DNA from: CAZMUQ01 sp964569845
GTDB lineage: Archaea; Thermoproteota; Bathyarchaeia; Hecatellales; Hecatellaceae
Assembly (NCBI GenBank): GCA_964569845.1
Contig: CAZMUQ010000007.1
Location: 1 to 51,525 of the forward strand
Length of the DNA: 51,525 nucleotides
Direction: 5' to 3'
Below the pieces are notes generated by a model. That model had not been told where the DNA came from, searched no databases, and saw only the letters and a list, made by a program, of their open reading frames with translations. Below, piece by piece: positions 15,295 to 25,307 of this stretch; positions within the stretch are counted from its first letter, which is position 1, and each line of letters opens with the position of its first letter. The translations under genes were made by a program, and so were the position numbers.

Positions 15295-16836
15295 TTAGAT
15301 CACATTTTCATCTATAGAGGATAACTTTATTTCATGTTTTTCTTTTGGTTTGAAGCTTTTTTCTACATATTCTTCAAGAAACTCCTTATAATCAAATATC
15401 TTTATTGGTACCGCAAAATGAATTGCTGGCTGAGATATTAATAATGCTTCACCTATATCAAGCATTTTAAGCTCAGTACCTGAATATTCAAGATATGGAG
15501 TGTTTTCTACAAGGTATACCCTATCCTCTTTTAAAGTTGTTTTAAGTATTATTTTTGTCCATAGTTCAGCAAAAACATCCCTATTTATCCCTGATGGTCT
15601 AGGAGTAACTGCATTTAAACCAACATTATACTTACGGTAGGTTAAAGCTATATCAGAAAAAATTGTATCTTTTTCTGCAAGAAATTTATGAGCTTCTTCA
15701 AGAGTTATTAGTAAGTATGGTAACCTTTTCCATGCTTCAAAGTTTTTACGCCAAAGTTCACGGTAATAATTTATAACTGAAGCGGTAACCCATGTTACAA
15801 TTTGCTTTTGTGTTTCCTCACGTAAACCTGAAATATCAACAAGAACCGTTTTACCATTTATTAGGGCTTCAATAACCATAGGCCTAAAATCATATTCAAG
15901 ATCTATGAAAACTTTCTCATTAAGGCTTGAAAGCTTCCTTAAAAGAGCTTCAACAACACTTTTCTGTCCTGGAACAAGCTTTCTTACACCTTCAACATCC
16001 TCATCAAAATACTTAGAAACTACCTTTAAAATCCAATCAGGAGAGCCTATTTTGCGGTAAAGTTTTTCAGCATAATGTTTTTGTGGAAAAGTTAAATCTG
16101 GGAAAAGATGCTCTAAATCACTTGGTGAAAGTTTTCTTAAACCTATATGAATAGGTTGATAGAATACTTTTCTTCTTGGTTTTTCAACACTAAAGTATAC
16201 AAGCTTTTCTTCAACATTAGGGAAATCTGCTAAACCTTTTCCTATGCCCTTACCAGTTAAAAGTTCACCTGCAAAATCAAAAATTAAACCTACGGCTTCT
16301 CCGTTTGTTAACATTATTGAGGAGTTTAAAACAAGTTCAGCATTAGTTTTACCTGAACCTATCTGACCGACTATAGCCATCATCCTAGGTATGCTTCCAA
16401 CATCTATACCAACAATCTTCTTAAAAGTAGAATCTCCTACACGAAGATAGCCAAGTTTAAGTTTGCCACCTGAAATATTTAAGGCATCATAATCATCCTC
16501 GTTAAGAATCTCAACTTTCCAACCATAATCAGGGTTTAATGTTGGAGCTCTAACAGTACCAGAAGCATCTTTTTCGAGGAAAAGGACAGAATCAATATAA
16601 CGGTACTGAGTATAAGGGCCTACTGTTCTTACCTGGCCTGTCAAATCTCTAAGCTCATCAACATCCCTCAAAGTTGAGCGGCTTCCAGCATCAACTATCC
16701 TAGCATAGTAGGTTTTTAAACTTCTACCTTCACTATCAACAAACTTAACTACTTGGCCATATCCAACATTAACATTATTCACAGTGACAAAGGTAACTAT
16801 ATCACCTCTACTCTCCCTAACTCTGCCAATCTCCAA
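15295..16836 (-). CDS. herA: HerA family hexameric DNA translocase/helicase
   Basis: The 513-aa protein has an N-terminal HAS-barrel region (1-130), Walker A GQIGSGKT (157-164), Walker B LLITLEEAHKFL (about 375) and the late TPRPSGINRDVF block of the FtsK/HerA clan. HerA is a hexameric ATPase that works with the NurA nuclease to resect DNA ends. The nurA gene ends 3 bp before this start, so both are on one transcript. The mre11 and rad50 genes that often accompany the pair in archaea are absent here. The only phosphoesterase nearby is divergent and too small for Mre11. Confidence 0.9.
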   Translation of the reverse strand: MEIGRVRESRGDIVTFVTVNNVNVGYGQVVKFVDSEGRSLKTYYARIVDAGSRSTLRDVDELRDLTGQVRTVGPYTQYRYIDSVLFLEKDASGTVRAPTLNPDYGWKVEILNEDDYDALNISGGKLKLGYLRVGDSTFKKIVGIDVGSIPRMMAIVGQIGSGKTNAELVLNSSIMLTNGEAVGLIFDFAGELLTGKGIGKGLADFPNVEEKLVYFSVEKPRRKVFYQPIHIGLRKLSPSDLEHLFPDLTFPQKHYAEKLYRKIGSPDWILKVVSKYFDEDVEGVRKLVPGQKSVVEALLRKLSSLNEKVFIDLEYDFRPMVIEALINGKTVLVDISGLREETQKQIVTWVTASVINYYRELWRKNFEAWKRLPYLLITLEEAHKFLAEKDTIFSDIALTYRKYNVGLNAVTPRPSGINRDVFAELWTKIILKTTLKEDRVYLVENTPYLEYSGTELKMLDIGEALLISQPAIHFAVPIKIFDYKEFLEEYVEKSFKPKEKHEIKLSSIDENVI

Positions 16837-16839
16837 GTA

Positions 16840-17913
16840 CTACACCTCATACATTTCAAAGATCTGGTAATAGTGAAAGATATTAAGAAGCTGTTTTGCT
16901 CTAAAATGCGAGATTTCAGCTTCACATAAAAGCTGGTCAAGAATACCCTCTTTTTTAAGTTTAGAAAAAACAGTTTCTTCAACTTCTAAAAGTCTTGCTT
17001 CAGGAATTCTTGTTCTTTCATGTGCAAAGTAAAGTGGAGCAGGGTAACCATAACATCTTGCATCATCACAAAGATAAGAAAGTTCAGAAATTGTTTTAAG
17101 TATACCTTTAACTTCAAAGTTTTCAACAAGGTAATCAGCAATATCACATCTAAAAATTCTTAAAGCTTCAGGAGAAAATCTTGCCCAGCATGATTTTGCA
17201 AGAAAAGTTGGAGTTCTCTCCTTTGAAGGATGATTTAGTGGATAGTAAAACCAGCGAGTTTTAGGTTTAACCTTATTTGCATAAGAAAAAACCACAGACC
17301 TAAACTCTCTACCTTTACCATCAAAATGTTTTACATGTTTAGGTATTGCAATAAGTCTTACACCAAGATTTTTACATTCATCATATATTTCACGAGGATA
17401 GAATGCATGAGGAGAATAATCTTTTCCAGCACCATCTTTAGTAGTAAAATAGGCTGCTCCATCAAGTAGGCAAATATCATCTTCATCTAGCATTTTAATT
17501 TTATCTAAAATCATTTTACTTTCAAGGTTTCTAAGTTTCTCCCAAACTTGAAAATTTATACTTTTCTCGATTTCACCTGTTGATCTTGCTTTAACAGTAA
17601 AAACATGATCTTCATAACCTTCCTCAGCAAGTCTTATTTCGCCACTTCTACAATCTAGTAGGATATAAGCTACACGTGCAACTTTAATTCTCCAACATAC
17701 TCCTGGAAGTATAGTGTACGTTGATGCATCAACAGCTAAAATTTTTGAGTTGGGTTTAGTGGGAGTGAATATGTAAAGTTTTTTAGGGTCAAGATCCTCA
17801 TAGTAGGGCTTTTCTTCCTCAATATGCTCCTCAACCTGAGAATTTTTCCTGTTTAACCCTTCTTCTAAGTATTGCCTCATACTTTCGATGCATTCCTCTA
17901 AACCTTTAACCAC
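16840..17913 (-). CDS. nurA: NurA-domain 5'-3' nuclease
   Basis: The 357-aa protein has the NurA/RNase H-like core, with the first catalytic aspartate in ILAVDAST (about residue 62), a second acidic site in CLLDGAAYFTT and a C-terminal EISHFRAKQLL segment. It precedes herA with a 3-bp gap. The pair acts in double-strand-break end processing for homologous recombination. Sequence identity to studied NurA proteins seems modest, so assignment rests on these motifs plus the herA partner. The start is not marked by a strong SD: TTAAAGAGGGAG lies about 10 bases upstream. Confidence 0.85.
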   Translation of the reverse strand: MVKGLEECIESMRQYLEEGLNRKNSQVEEHIEEEKPYYEDLDPKKLYIFTPTKPNSKILAVDASTYTILPGVCWRIKVARVAYILLDCRSGEIRLAEEGYEDHVFTVKARSTGEIEKSINFQVWEKLRNLESKMILDKIKMLDEDDICLLDGAAYFTTKDGAGKDYSPHAFYPREIYDECKNLGVRLIAIPKHVKHFDGKGREFRSVVFSYANKVKPKTRWFYYPLNHPSKERTPTFLAKSCWARFSPEALRIFRCDIADYLVENFEVKGILKTISELSYLCDDARCYGYPAPLYFAHERTRIPEARLLEVEETVFSKLKKEGILDQLLCEAEISHFRAKQLLNIFHYYQIFEMYEV

Positions 17914-18039
17914 GAAAAAACTCCCTCTTTAAGGAAAAATTCTGCTGTCCACTAAGTTTACTAGTATTGAAGGATATTTAAGCAAGAGAGTTCGGTAAAA
18001 ATATTTTAAACCTTTAAATGTTAATGTTTAAGGGGAAAA

Positions 18040-18672
18040 TTGAAGATTATTGTAACATCAGATTACCATGGAAACCTTAAACCTGCTGAAAAAATTAGGG
18101 ATTTAACCCTGTCAGGAAAATTTGATTGTATAATTATTTGCGGAGATATTTCAAGCCACTGGATGCTTGAAAATGCTAAAAAAATTATAAGAACACTAAT
18201 GGAAACCAACATTCCTGTACTATATGTTCCTGGAAATATGGATCCGCCGAAGATAATTAACGCTTTAGAGGGTTTAGGAGTAAACCTTCATGGTAAAAGA
18301 GTAATCATTAAAGATGTATGTTTCGTTGGGGCTGGTTTTGAAGATAATCTTGGAAGTACCCTTAAATTAGCATTAAAAGATGTTGATATACTTAAAACCT
18401 TAACAATAATTGTAACCCATATTCCACCATACAATTGCAAGGTTGATCTTACATGGAGCGGAGACCATATAGGTGATCCTGAGGTACGAATGATTGTTGA
18501 AAAGTTTAAACCAAAAGCAGTACTATGTGGACATGTACATGAATCTCCAGGTGTAGATTATATAGGGGAAACTGTTATCTGCAATCCTGGACCTGTTTAT
18601 AGAGGCCATTATGCTGAGCTTAGGATTGAGGATAAAAGGGTGGAAATAAATCTTTGTAAGTTTAGAGGTTAA
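18040..18672 (+). CDS. Calcineurin-like metallophosphoesterase
   Basis: The 210-aa protein has all five metallophosphoesterase blocks: SDYHGN, CGDISSH, PGNMDPP, THIPPYN and CGHVHESPG. It resembles small archaeal YfcE/icc-like phosphoesterases. It is much shorter than Mre11 and lacks its capping domain, despite the divergent herA/nurA neighbour. The start is TTG 18040 behind AAGGGG. It is followed 32 bp later by a metallo-beta-lactamase-fold gene. The 126-bp divergent promoter region contains AT-rich TATA-like runs (AAATATTTTAAA). Confidence 0.83.
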   Translation: MKIIVTSDYHGNLKPAEKIRDLTLSGKFDCIIICGDISSHWMLENAKKIIRTLMETNIPVLYVPGNMDPPKIINALEGLGVNLHGKRVIIKDVCFVGAGFEDNLGSTLKLALKDVDILKTLTIIVTHIPPYNCKVDLTWSGDHIGDPEVRMIVEKFKPKAVLCGHVHESPGVDYIGETVICNPGPVYRGHYAELRIEDKRVEINLCKFRG

Positions 18673-18704
18673 CCTTAAACATTTTAAAGTTTTATCCTAA
18701 ACTT

Positions 18705-19523
18705 ATGAAGCTAGTTTTCCTTGGCACTGGTGGTGGAAGATTTTCAATTATAACTCAGCAAAGGAAAACTGGAGGTTTAAGGATAATCTCAAAGGAGGAG
18801 AAATTAAACATCCACATTGATCCTGGTCCTGGAGCATTAGTATATTCACTTATGAATAAACTTGACCCAAAAAAGATTAACATGATCCTGATTTCTCATG
18901 CCCACCCAGACCATTACACAGATGGAGAGGTTCTTATTGAAGCTATGACGCTGGGAGCACTTAAAAAAACTGGGTGTCTTATTTGTGCAAGAAGCGTAGT
19001 ATCTGGTAATGATGTATGTGGACCTGCAATATCAAAGTATCATAAGAATTTACCTAAAGAAGTTGTAGAGTTAAAAGATAAAGAAAAGTACGAGTATTCA
19101 GGAGTTGTGGTTGAGGCTATTAAAGCAATCCACTATGACCCTGATACTATAGGTTTTAAGCTGAGATTCCCTTCTGGAAAAACTTTAGGCTACACCTCAG
19201 ATACCGAATATTTTGAAGGTTTAGGAGAAAGATACGCTAATGTTGACCTTTTAATTTTATGTACTATGAGGCCACAAAAATCTCCATTAAAATGGCATAT
19301 GTCAATAGATGATGCTATAAGAATTGTTGATGAAGCTAAACCTAAAAAAGCTGTAATAACCCACTTTGGAATGAAAATGATTGTTAATGCAAACCCTAAT
19401 ACTGAAGCAAAATACGTTGAAAAAGAAACAGGTATACCAACAATTGCAGCATATGATGGTATGCACCTAGATTTTAAAGTTGAAGAAGAGGAAAAGAAAA
19501 AAGATTTAACAAGCTTTTTTTAA
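18705..19523 (+). CDS. Metallo-beta-lactamase-fold hydrolase with a PCNA-box-like C terminus
   Basis: The 272-aa protein has the MBL motif HAHPDH (65, 67, 69, 70), later metal ligands in TSDTEYF and ITHFGMK, and the opening FLGTGGGRF. The general family includes RNase Z-like and DNA-processing nucleases as well as small-molecule hydrolases. The last residues, KKDLTSFF, closely fit the PCNA-interacting pattern (Q/K-x-x-hydrophobic-x-x-F-F) and follow a charged linker (EEEEKKK), as expected for a flexible PIP tail. Together with herA/nurA next door, this suggests a DNA-repair or replication role. That is inference. No SD is present, so the transcript may be leaderless. Confidence 0.8.
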   Translation: MKLVFLGTGGGRFSIITQQRKTGGLRIISKEEKLNIHIDPGPGALVYSLMNKLDPKKINMILISHAHPDHYTDGEVLIEAMTLGALKKTGCLICARSVVSGNDVCGPAISKYHKNLPKEVVELKDKEKYEYSGVVVEAIKAIHYDPDTIGFKLRFPSGKTLGYTSDTEYFEGLGERYANVDLLILCTMRPQKSPLKWHMSIDDAIRIVDEAKPKKAVITHFGMKMIVNANPNTEAKYVEKETGIPTIAAYDGMHLDFKVEEEEKKKDLTSFF

Positions 19524-19549
19524 AAATACGGTGTCAGGGTTAAAGGTTG

Positions 19550-21973
19550 ATGGTGGAGTTTAAACCAAGAATAGAGGAAAAAAGGTGGAACCCTAAGATA
19601 GAAGTTGAAATTTTAGAAAAATGGGAAAAGGAGAATATTTACCAGTTTAATAGGGATACTAAAAAGCCTATTTTTAGTATTGATACCCCTCCACCTTATG
19701 CTTCTGGTAGGTGGCATGTTGGTGGAGCTGTACATTACAGCCAAATAGATATGGTAGCAAGATACTTTAGGATGAAGGGTTTTGAAGTTTTATTTTCTTT
19801 TGGAATAGACAGAAATGGTTTACCCGTAGAAGTTGAAGTTGAAAAAAGACTTGGAATATCCATTCATAAAATTGATAGAGGAGAATTTTTGAAGCTTTGT
19901 AAAGACTTTTTAGATAATGTTGAAAGAGAAATAATATCCATAGCTAAAAGACTTGGAATGAGCTGTGATTTTAAGAATATCTATAGGACTGACAGCCCAG
20001 AATATAGGAAGGTTACACAAGAAACCTTCATAGAACTTTGGAATAAAAACTTAATATACTCAGATAACCGTCCAACTAATTGGTGCCCTGTTTGTGGAAC
20101 AACCATTGCTGATGCAGAGCTTGAATATGTTGAAGAGGATACATGGCTTTACTATATAAGGTTTAAGGTTGAAGATACAAGTGAAGATATAGTTATAGCA
20201 ACTACAAGACCTGAACTTTTATGCACATGTAAGATGGTTATTTTTCATCCTGAAGATGAAAGATACTCAAGTTTGGATGGAAAATATGCTATAACACCGA
20301 TTTACAATCAAAAGGTCCCTATTAAGGCAAGTAGTTATGCTAAACCTGAATTTGGTTCAGGTTTAGCGATGATATGCTCCTTTGGAGATTATACTGATAT
20401 TAGAATTTTTAGGGAATTAGGGTTACAACCAACTATAGCAATTACAAAAGATGGAAGAATGAATGAGGTTTCAGGCTTATATAAAGGTTTAACTGTTAAG
20501 GAGGCTAGAGAAAAAATCGTTGAAGATTTGGAAAAACTTGGACTTCTTGTTAAAAAAGAGAAAATTAAGCATTCAATACCTGTATGCTGGAGGTCGAAAA
20601 ATCCTGTTGAATTTATATCTATGGAAGAATACTACTTAAAACAGCTACCATTTATTCAAAACTTAAAGAAGGTTATAGATGAGATAAAGTTTTATCCACC
20701 GGAGTCAAAAAATCTTTTAATAAACTGGATTAATTCTGTCACAGCAGATTGGCCTATTTCTAGAAGAAGATTCTATGGTACGGAGATACCTTTATGGTAT
20801 TGTGCTAGGTGTGGGAAAGCTTACATCCCACCAAAAGGTAGATATTACCAGCCATGGCGAGAAAAACCTCCAATTGAGAGATGTGAATGCGGTTCTGGCG
20901 AATTTATAGGTGAAACTAGGACATTTGATACTTGGATGGATTCAAGCATAAGCCAACTATACATTTTAGGTTATGGTTGGGATGAAAACCTTTTCCGAAA
21001 ATGCTTTCCATGCTCTCTAAGACCCCAAGGGTCAGATATTGTTAGAACATGGCTTTACTACTCTATACTTCGAACTTTCCAGCTACTTTCTACACCAGCC
21101 TTTAAATATGTTAGAATATCTGGAATGGGTTTAGATGAACATGGAGAGGCTATGCACAAGTCTAAGGGAAACATTATCTGGCCTGAACCTTATATTGAGA
21201 AATATGGAGCAGATGCATTTAGACTTTGGGGAGCATCTGAAGCTAAACTTGGCTCAAACTATAGGTTTAGTAGAGAAAGGCTTGAAGGTTCATTCAGGTT
21301 TCTTACAAAGCTTTGGAATATTTCAAGGTTTATCTCCCAATTCCCGGTTGTTGAGAATGATGAAAACATTAAGCTTAGACCTTTAGACTATATGATTCTT
21401 AATGAACTTTACAGGGTTGTTAAAGAATGTATTGACGGCTATGAGCAAATGGACTTTTTTATTCCAGCAAATATTTTAAGAGGCTTTGTTTGGAACATTT
21501 TTGCAGACCACTATGTTGAAGCTGTAAAATCTAGAGCATATAATTTTGAAAGAGTTTTTAGTGTTGAGGAACAAGCAGGTGCATGGAGAACCTTACACTT
21601 ATGCCTTAAAACAGTTATTAAGCTTTTAGCTCCAATATGCCCATTTATTACTGAAGCAATTTGGACTAAACTTTATTCAGAAAAATCTATTCATCTTGAA
21701 GAATTCCCACAACCAAGAAGTGAATGGCTTAATAATTATGGAAAACTTCTTAATAATTTTATGGAGTTTAATTCAACAGTTTGGAGATATAAGAAAAGTA
21801 AAGGTTTAGCTTTAAATGAGAAAATTAAGATTGCCTATGTGCCAGAAAATCTTAAACCATTTGAAGAAGACCTAAAAACTATGCATAAAATTGGAAATAT
21901 AATTTTTGGTAAACCTGATGAAAACATTAAAGATAAACTTGATGTTTTAGGTGAAGTATATTTCATTATTTAA
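19550..21973 (+). CDS. valS: Valyl-tRNA synthetase
   Basis: This is a class I aminoacyl-tRNA synthetase of about 807 aa. The HIGH-type motif is PPYASGRWHVGG and the KMSKS-type motif is MHKSKGN. An editing domain (TTRPELLCTCKM) lies between them, with zinc knuckles (CPVC, CARC/CECG). GIDRNGLPVEVEVEK and TFDTWMDSSISQLYILG are typical of the archaeal ValRS group. The C terminus is short, without the bacterial coiled-coil arm. The start is taken as ATG 19550; an adjacent TTG at 19547 is also possible. It is convergent with leuA, 8 bp away. Confidence 0.9.
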   Translation: MVEFKPRIEEKRWNPKIEVEILEKWEKENIYQFNRDTKKPIFSIDTPPPYASGRWHVGGAVHYSQIDMVARYFRMKGFEVLFSFGIDRNGLPVEVEVEKRLGISIHKIDRGEFLKLCKDFLDNVEREIISIAKRLGMSCDFKNIYRTDSPEYRKVTQETFIELWNKNLIYSDNRPTNWCPVCGTTIADAELEYVEEDTWLYYIRFKVEDTSEDIVIATTRPELLCTCKMVIFHPEDERYSSLDGKYAITPIYNQKVPIKASSYAKPEFGSGLAMICSFGDYTDIRIFRELGLQPTIAITKDGRMNEVSGLYKGLTVKEAREKIVEDLEKLGLLVKKEKIKHSIPVCWRSKNPVEFISMEEYYLKQLPFIQNLKKVIDEIKFYPPESKNLLINWINSVTADWPISRRRFYGTEIPLWYCARCGKAYIPPKGRYYQPWREKPPIERCECGSGEFIGETRTFDTWMDSSISQLYILGYGWDENLFRKCFPCSLRPQGSDIVRTWLYYSILRTFQLLSTPAFKYVRISGMGLDEHGEAMHKSKGNIIWPEPYIEKYGADAFRLWGASEAKLGSNYRFSRERLEGSFRFLTKLWNISRFISQFPVVENDENIKLRPLDYMILNELYRVVKECIDGYEQMDFFIPANILRGFVWNIFADHYVEAVKSRAYNFERVFSVEEQAGAWRTLHLCLKTVIKLLAPICPFITEAIWTKLYSEKSIHLEEFPQPRSEWLNNYGKLLNNFMEFNSTVWRYKKSKGLALNEKIKIAYVPENLKPFEEDLKTMHKIGNIIFGKPDENIKDKLDVLGEVYFII

Positions 21974-21981
21974 ATTCTAGG

Positions 21982-23487
21982 TTAAGCTTTAGCTCTTTTA
22001 AGTTGAAGAAGCCTGTTTATACCATTAATCATTGCTTCAACACTAGCCATAACAATATCGTTATTTGTTGCTCTAGCTGAAACTATTCTTCCATCAGCAT
22101 CCTCAACCTTAACAATAACTTCAGCCGTAGCATCGGAACCTCCTGTCAAGGCTTCTAACCTAAACTCTTTAAGTCTAACATTTATAAGAGCATCTGTCAC
22201 CTTACTAATAGCCCTTATTGCTGCATCAACAGGTCCAACTCCAGTTTCAGATGAAACATATTCTTTACCTTCAAGTAGAAGTCTAACTGAAGCTGTTGGT
22301 ATAGCATTACTTCCAGTAACTACTGTTAAATCTTTTAAACCTACAATTTGAGGCCCCTCTAAAGGTTTCCCGCAAATAGAACTTACTATTGCAATTAGGT
22401 CTGTTGTTGTTACCATTTTACCTTGATCACCCATTTCTTTAACCTTAAGAAGGATTTGCTTCATTTGGTCTTCTGTTGGATGAAAACCAAGCTCTTCAAT
22501 TTCTTTTCTTAATCCGTAACTTCCAGCATGCTTACCTGGGACTAGTATTGTCTTTCTTCCAACAAGTTCAGGGCTTATAGGTTCGTAGGTTGCAGGCATT
22601 TCAACAACTCCACGCGTATGAATTCCAGATTCATGGGCAAAAGCATTTTCACCAATAATAGGCTTATTTGGAGGTATGATAATTCCTGTAAGCTTAGAAA
22701 CTAGCCGGGAAGTTTCATAAATTAATCTTGTATTAATTCTCGTTTTTTTCCCATAAAAAGAGTATAAAGCCATTACAACTTCTTCTAATGCTGCATTTCC
22801 AGCTCTCTCACCCAAACCATTAACAGTTACATGTATTTGAGATGCCCCTGCTTCCACAGCAGCAAGAGAATTTGCAACAGCCATACCAAAATCGTTATGA
22901 CAGTGAACACTTATAGGTACATTAAACTCTTTTTTAAGTTCACTGATGAGTAGATTCATTCTTTTAGGAATCATTACCCCCACCGTATCTGGAACATTTA
23001 TTCTATCAGCACCACAATCAACAGCAACATGGTAAACCTTTTTTAGAAAAGAAATCTTTGTTCTAGTTGCATCTTCAGCTGAAAATTCAACAATAACACC
23101 ATGCTTTTTAGCGTACTCCACAGATTTAGCAACACTATCCAACACTTGGTCCTCTGTTAAGTGAAGTTTATACTTAAGGTGAAGGGGTGAAGTTGCTATA
23201 AAGATGTGAATAGATTTAACATCACATGCAAGTGAAGCATCAATATCCTCTTTTGTTGTTCTTGCTAATCCGCATATCTCAGCACCAAGCCCATCTTTAG
23301 CTATAAGCTTTACAGCTTCAAATTCACCTTGAGAAGCTGAAGGAAAACCTGCTTCAATAACATCAACCCCTAGCATATCAAGCTGTCTTGCAATAACAAG
23401 CTTATCTTGAACTGTTAAAGCCACACCAGGTGTTTGTTCTCCATCCCTAAGCGTTGTATCAAAGATTCTAACATAATCTGAACTCAT
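21982..23487 (-). CDS. leuA: 2-Isopropylmalate synthase (or citramalate synthase)
   Basis: The 501-aa protein has the DRE-TIM signature DTTLRDGEQTPG at its start, HCHNDFGMAVANSLAAVEAGA in the barrel, GERAGNAALEEV, HESGIHTRGV and a C-terminal LeuA regulatory domain (about 370-495), where leucine feedback usually acts. It condenses acetyl-CoA with 2-oxoisovalerate. Archaeal (R)-citramalate synthase (CimA), which uses pyruvate, is very similar and cannot be excluded. The nearby leuB, leuC and leuD genes support leucine synthesis, although CimA would use the same downstream enzymes for isoleucine. TATA-like TTTTTAAAC lies upstream. Confidence 0.87.
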   Translation of the reverse strand: MSSDYVRIFDTTLRDGEQTPGVALTVQDKLVIARQLDMLGVDVIEAGFPSASQGEFEAVKLIAKDGLGAEICGLARTTKEDIDASLACDVKSIHIFIATSPLHLKYKLHLTEDQVLDSVAKSVEYAKKHGVIVEFSAEDATRTKISFLKKVYHVAVDCGADRINVPDTVGVMIPKRMNLLISELKKEFNVPISVHCHNDFGMAVANSLAAVEAGASQIHVTVNGLGERAGNAALEEVVMALYSFYGKKTRINTRLIYETSRLVSKLTGIIIPPNKPIIGENAFAHESGIHTRGVVEMPATYEPISPELVGRKTILVPGKHAGSYGLRKEIEELGFHPTEDQMKQILLKVKEMGDQGKMVTTTDLIAIVSSICGKPLEGPQIVGLKDLTVVTGSNAIPTASVRLLLEGKEYVSSETGVGPVDAAIRAISKVTDALINVRLKEFRLEALTGGSDATAEVIVKVEDADGRIVSARATNNDIVMASVEAMINGINRLLQLKRAKA

Positions 23488-23621
23488 GATGTATAGTTGA
23501 TTACTTTAAGATGTTTAAAAAGTTTTTTATTCTACTATAGGCTATGCTTAATAAGATTTTAGAAGAAGCTTTTAAATTTTGAATATTTAAGAAATATAGC
23601 AAAAAGTTCAGGTTGGGAGTA

Positions 23622-24746
23622 ATGGGTTATCATATAGCTGTAATCCCGGGAGATGGTATTGGACCTGAAGTTATCAACGAAGGATTAAGGGTTTTAGATG
23701 CAGTTAGCAATATTTATAATGTAAAGTTTGATTTCAAAATTTACCCTTATGGTGGGAGTCATTACCTTAAAACTGGCGAAATTTTACCTGATGAAGCTTT
23801 AAAAGAAATGGAGAAGATGGATGCTATCTACCTTGGAGCTGTTGGGCATCCTGAAGTTCCACCTGGAATTTTAGAAAAAGGTTTACTTTTAAAGTTAAGA
23901 TTTTATTTTGACCAGTATGTAAATCTTAGACCTGTAACCTTGTATCCTAATGTTGAAACACCTCTTAAGGGTAAGGGTCTCCAGGATATTAACTTTTACG
24001 TTATTAGGGAGAATACTGAAGATTTTTATGTTGGTTTAGGTTGCAGGTTTAAGTCTGATACACATAAAGCTAATCTAAATATTGAACGTAAACTTTACAG
24101 TTTGAGGTTTGATGTTAAAGTTTTAGCAAATAAGTCTGAAGAATTTGCCTATCAAATAGGGGTTATTAGTAGGAAAGGTGCTGAAAGAGTTATTCGTTAT
24201 GCATTTGAATTTTGCAGAAGAAAAGGGTTAAAACGTGTAACCTCAGTTGATAAGGCAAACGTCTTAAGCGAAATTTACGGTCTTTGGCGGGATATTTTTA
24301 TGGAAGTTTCAAAGGACTACCCTGAAATTGAAGCAGAATTTACATTTGTTGATGCTGCAGCTATGTGGTTTGTTAAGAACCCTGAAAGATTTCATGTTGT
24401 TGTTACACCAAACATGTTTGGAGACATATTAACAGATCTTGGTGCTATAATTCAAGGAGGAATGGGGCTAGCTCCTGGTGGGAACATTAACCCTGATGGT
24501 GTTTCGATGTTTGAACCTATCCATGGTTCTGCACCAAAATATGCTGGAAAAGGTTTAGCTAACCCTATTGCAGCAATTTTAGCTGCAAAACTTATGCTTG
24601 AATATTTAGGTGAAGAAGAAGCCGCTAAAGCAATAGATAAAGCTGTTAGGAATGTTTTAATTGAGGGAAAAGTTAAACCAAGAGATTTAGGTGGTAATTC
24701 TTCAACATCTGAGGTGGGAAAAGCTATAGCAGAGAAAATTTCTTAA
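23622..24746 (+). CDS. leuB: 3-Isopropylmalate dehydrogenase
   Basis: The 374-aa decarboxylating dehydrogenase opens with IAVIPGDGIGPEV, then shows RENTEDFYVGLG, SVDKANVL, the metal-binding VTPNMFGDILTDLGA and EPIHGSAPKYAGKG (NAD site). It oxidises 3-isopropylmalate to 2-oxoisocaproate with NAD+. Related isocitrate or tartrate dehydrogenases are similar, but the adjacent leu genes favour LeuB. I choose ATG 23622, since GYHIAVIPGDG follows directly and GGGAG precedes it. A TTG at 23613 is the alternative. It is divergent from leuA and overlaps leuD by 4 bp tail to tail. TATA-like GCTTTTAAAT lies near 23570. Confidence 0.88.
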   Translation: MGYHIAVIPGDGIGPEVINEGLRVLDAVSNIYNVKFDFKIYPYGGSHYLKTGEILPDEALKEMEKMDAIYLGAVGHPEVPPGILEKGLLLKLRFYFDQYVNLRPVTLYPNVETPLKGKGLQDINFYVIRENTEDFYVGLGCRFKSDTHKANLNIERKLYSLRFDVKVLANKSEEFAYQIGVISRKGAERVIRYAFEFCRRKGLKRVTSVDKANVLSEIYGLWRDIFMEVSKDYPEIEAEFTFVDAAAMWFVKNPERFHVVVTPNMFGDILTDLGAIIQGGMGLAPGGNINPDGVSMFEPIHGSAPKYAGKGLANPIAAILAAKLMLEYLGEEEAAKAIDKAVRNVLIEGKVKPRDLGGNSSTSEVGKAIAEKIS

Positions 24747-25255
24747 TATCCAACCACGTTTAAATATTCAATTAAACCTCCACTTTCAAATATTTTTAGA
24801 AGAAAGTCTGGGAAAGGTTTAAAGTTTAAAGTTACATTTTTTGTTAAATTTTTGATCAACCCTTTTTTCATATCTATTTGGAGCATATCATCCTCATCAG
24901 TTTTTGAATAAATATCTTTACATTCAATAATTGGTAATCCAACATTTATAGCATTCCTAAAAAATATTCTTGCAAAGGATTCTGCTAGGATACATTTTAC
25001 ACCAGCATATTTTAGAGATAAGGGTGCATGTTCACGGCTTGAACCGCAACCAAAATTTCTACCAGCAACTATTAAACCATAATCTTTAATTTTTAATGGA
25101 AAATTAGAGTCTAAACCAACCATTGCATACTTAGCCATATCTTCAGGTTTTGTGTAAACCATGTATTTACTTGGATAAATAGCATCAGTATTTACATTAT
25201 CTCCGTACTTTAAGACTTTACCCTCAATAATTGTAGGCAAACTTTCACCAACCAA
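24743..25255 (-). CDS. leuD: 3-Isopropylmalate dehydratase, small subunit
   Basis: The 170-aa swivelling domain of the isopropylmalate isomerase has VLKYGDNVNTDAIYPSKYM at the N terminus, GRNFGCGSSREHAP (substrate-contacting loop) and the FFRNAINVGLP block. It works with LeuC to interconvert 2- and 3-isopropylmalate. It is separated from leuC by an oppositely oriented CoA-transferase gene, which is unusual because the two subunit genes normally adjoin. The start is TTG 25255. Its 3' end overlaps leuB. Confidence 0.9.
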   Translation of the reverse strand: MVGESLPTIIEGKVLKYGDNVNTDAIYPSKYMVYTKPEDMAKYAMVGLDSNFPLKIKDYGLIVAGRNFGCGSSREHAPLSLKYAGVKCILAESFARIFFRNAINVGLPIIECKDIYSKTDEDDMLQIDMKKGLIKNLTKNVTLNFKPFPDFLLKIFESGGLIEYLNVVGY

Positions 25256-25307
25256 TAATTTCTTATGTAATACACCAACCTATTTTTATTTTTCCCTATT
25301 TAATGGT

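Noticed and set aside
18040..18672. Mre11 nuclease for the HerA-NurA system
   Set aside because: The protein is only 210 aa, lacks the capping domain, has no rad50 neighbour and is divergent from herA/nurA.
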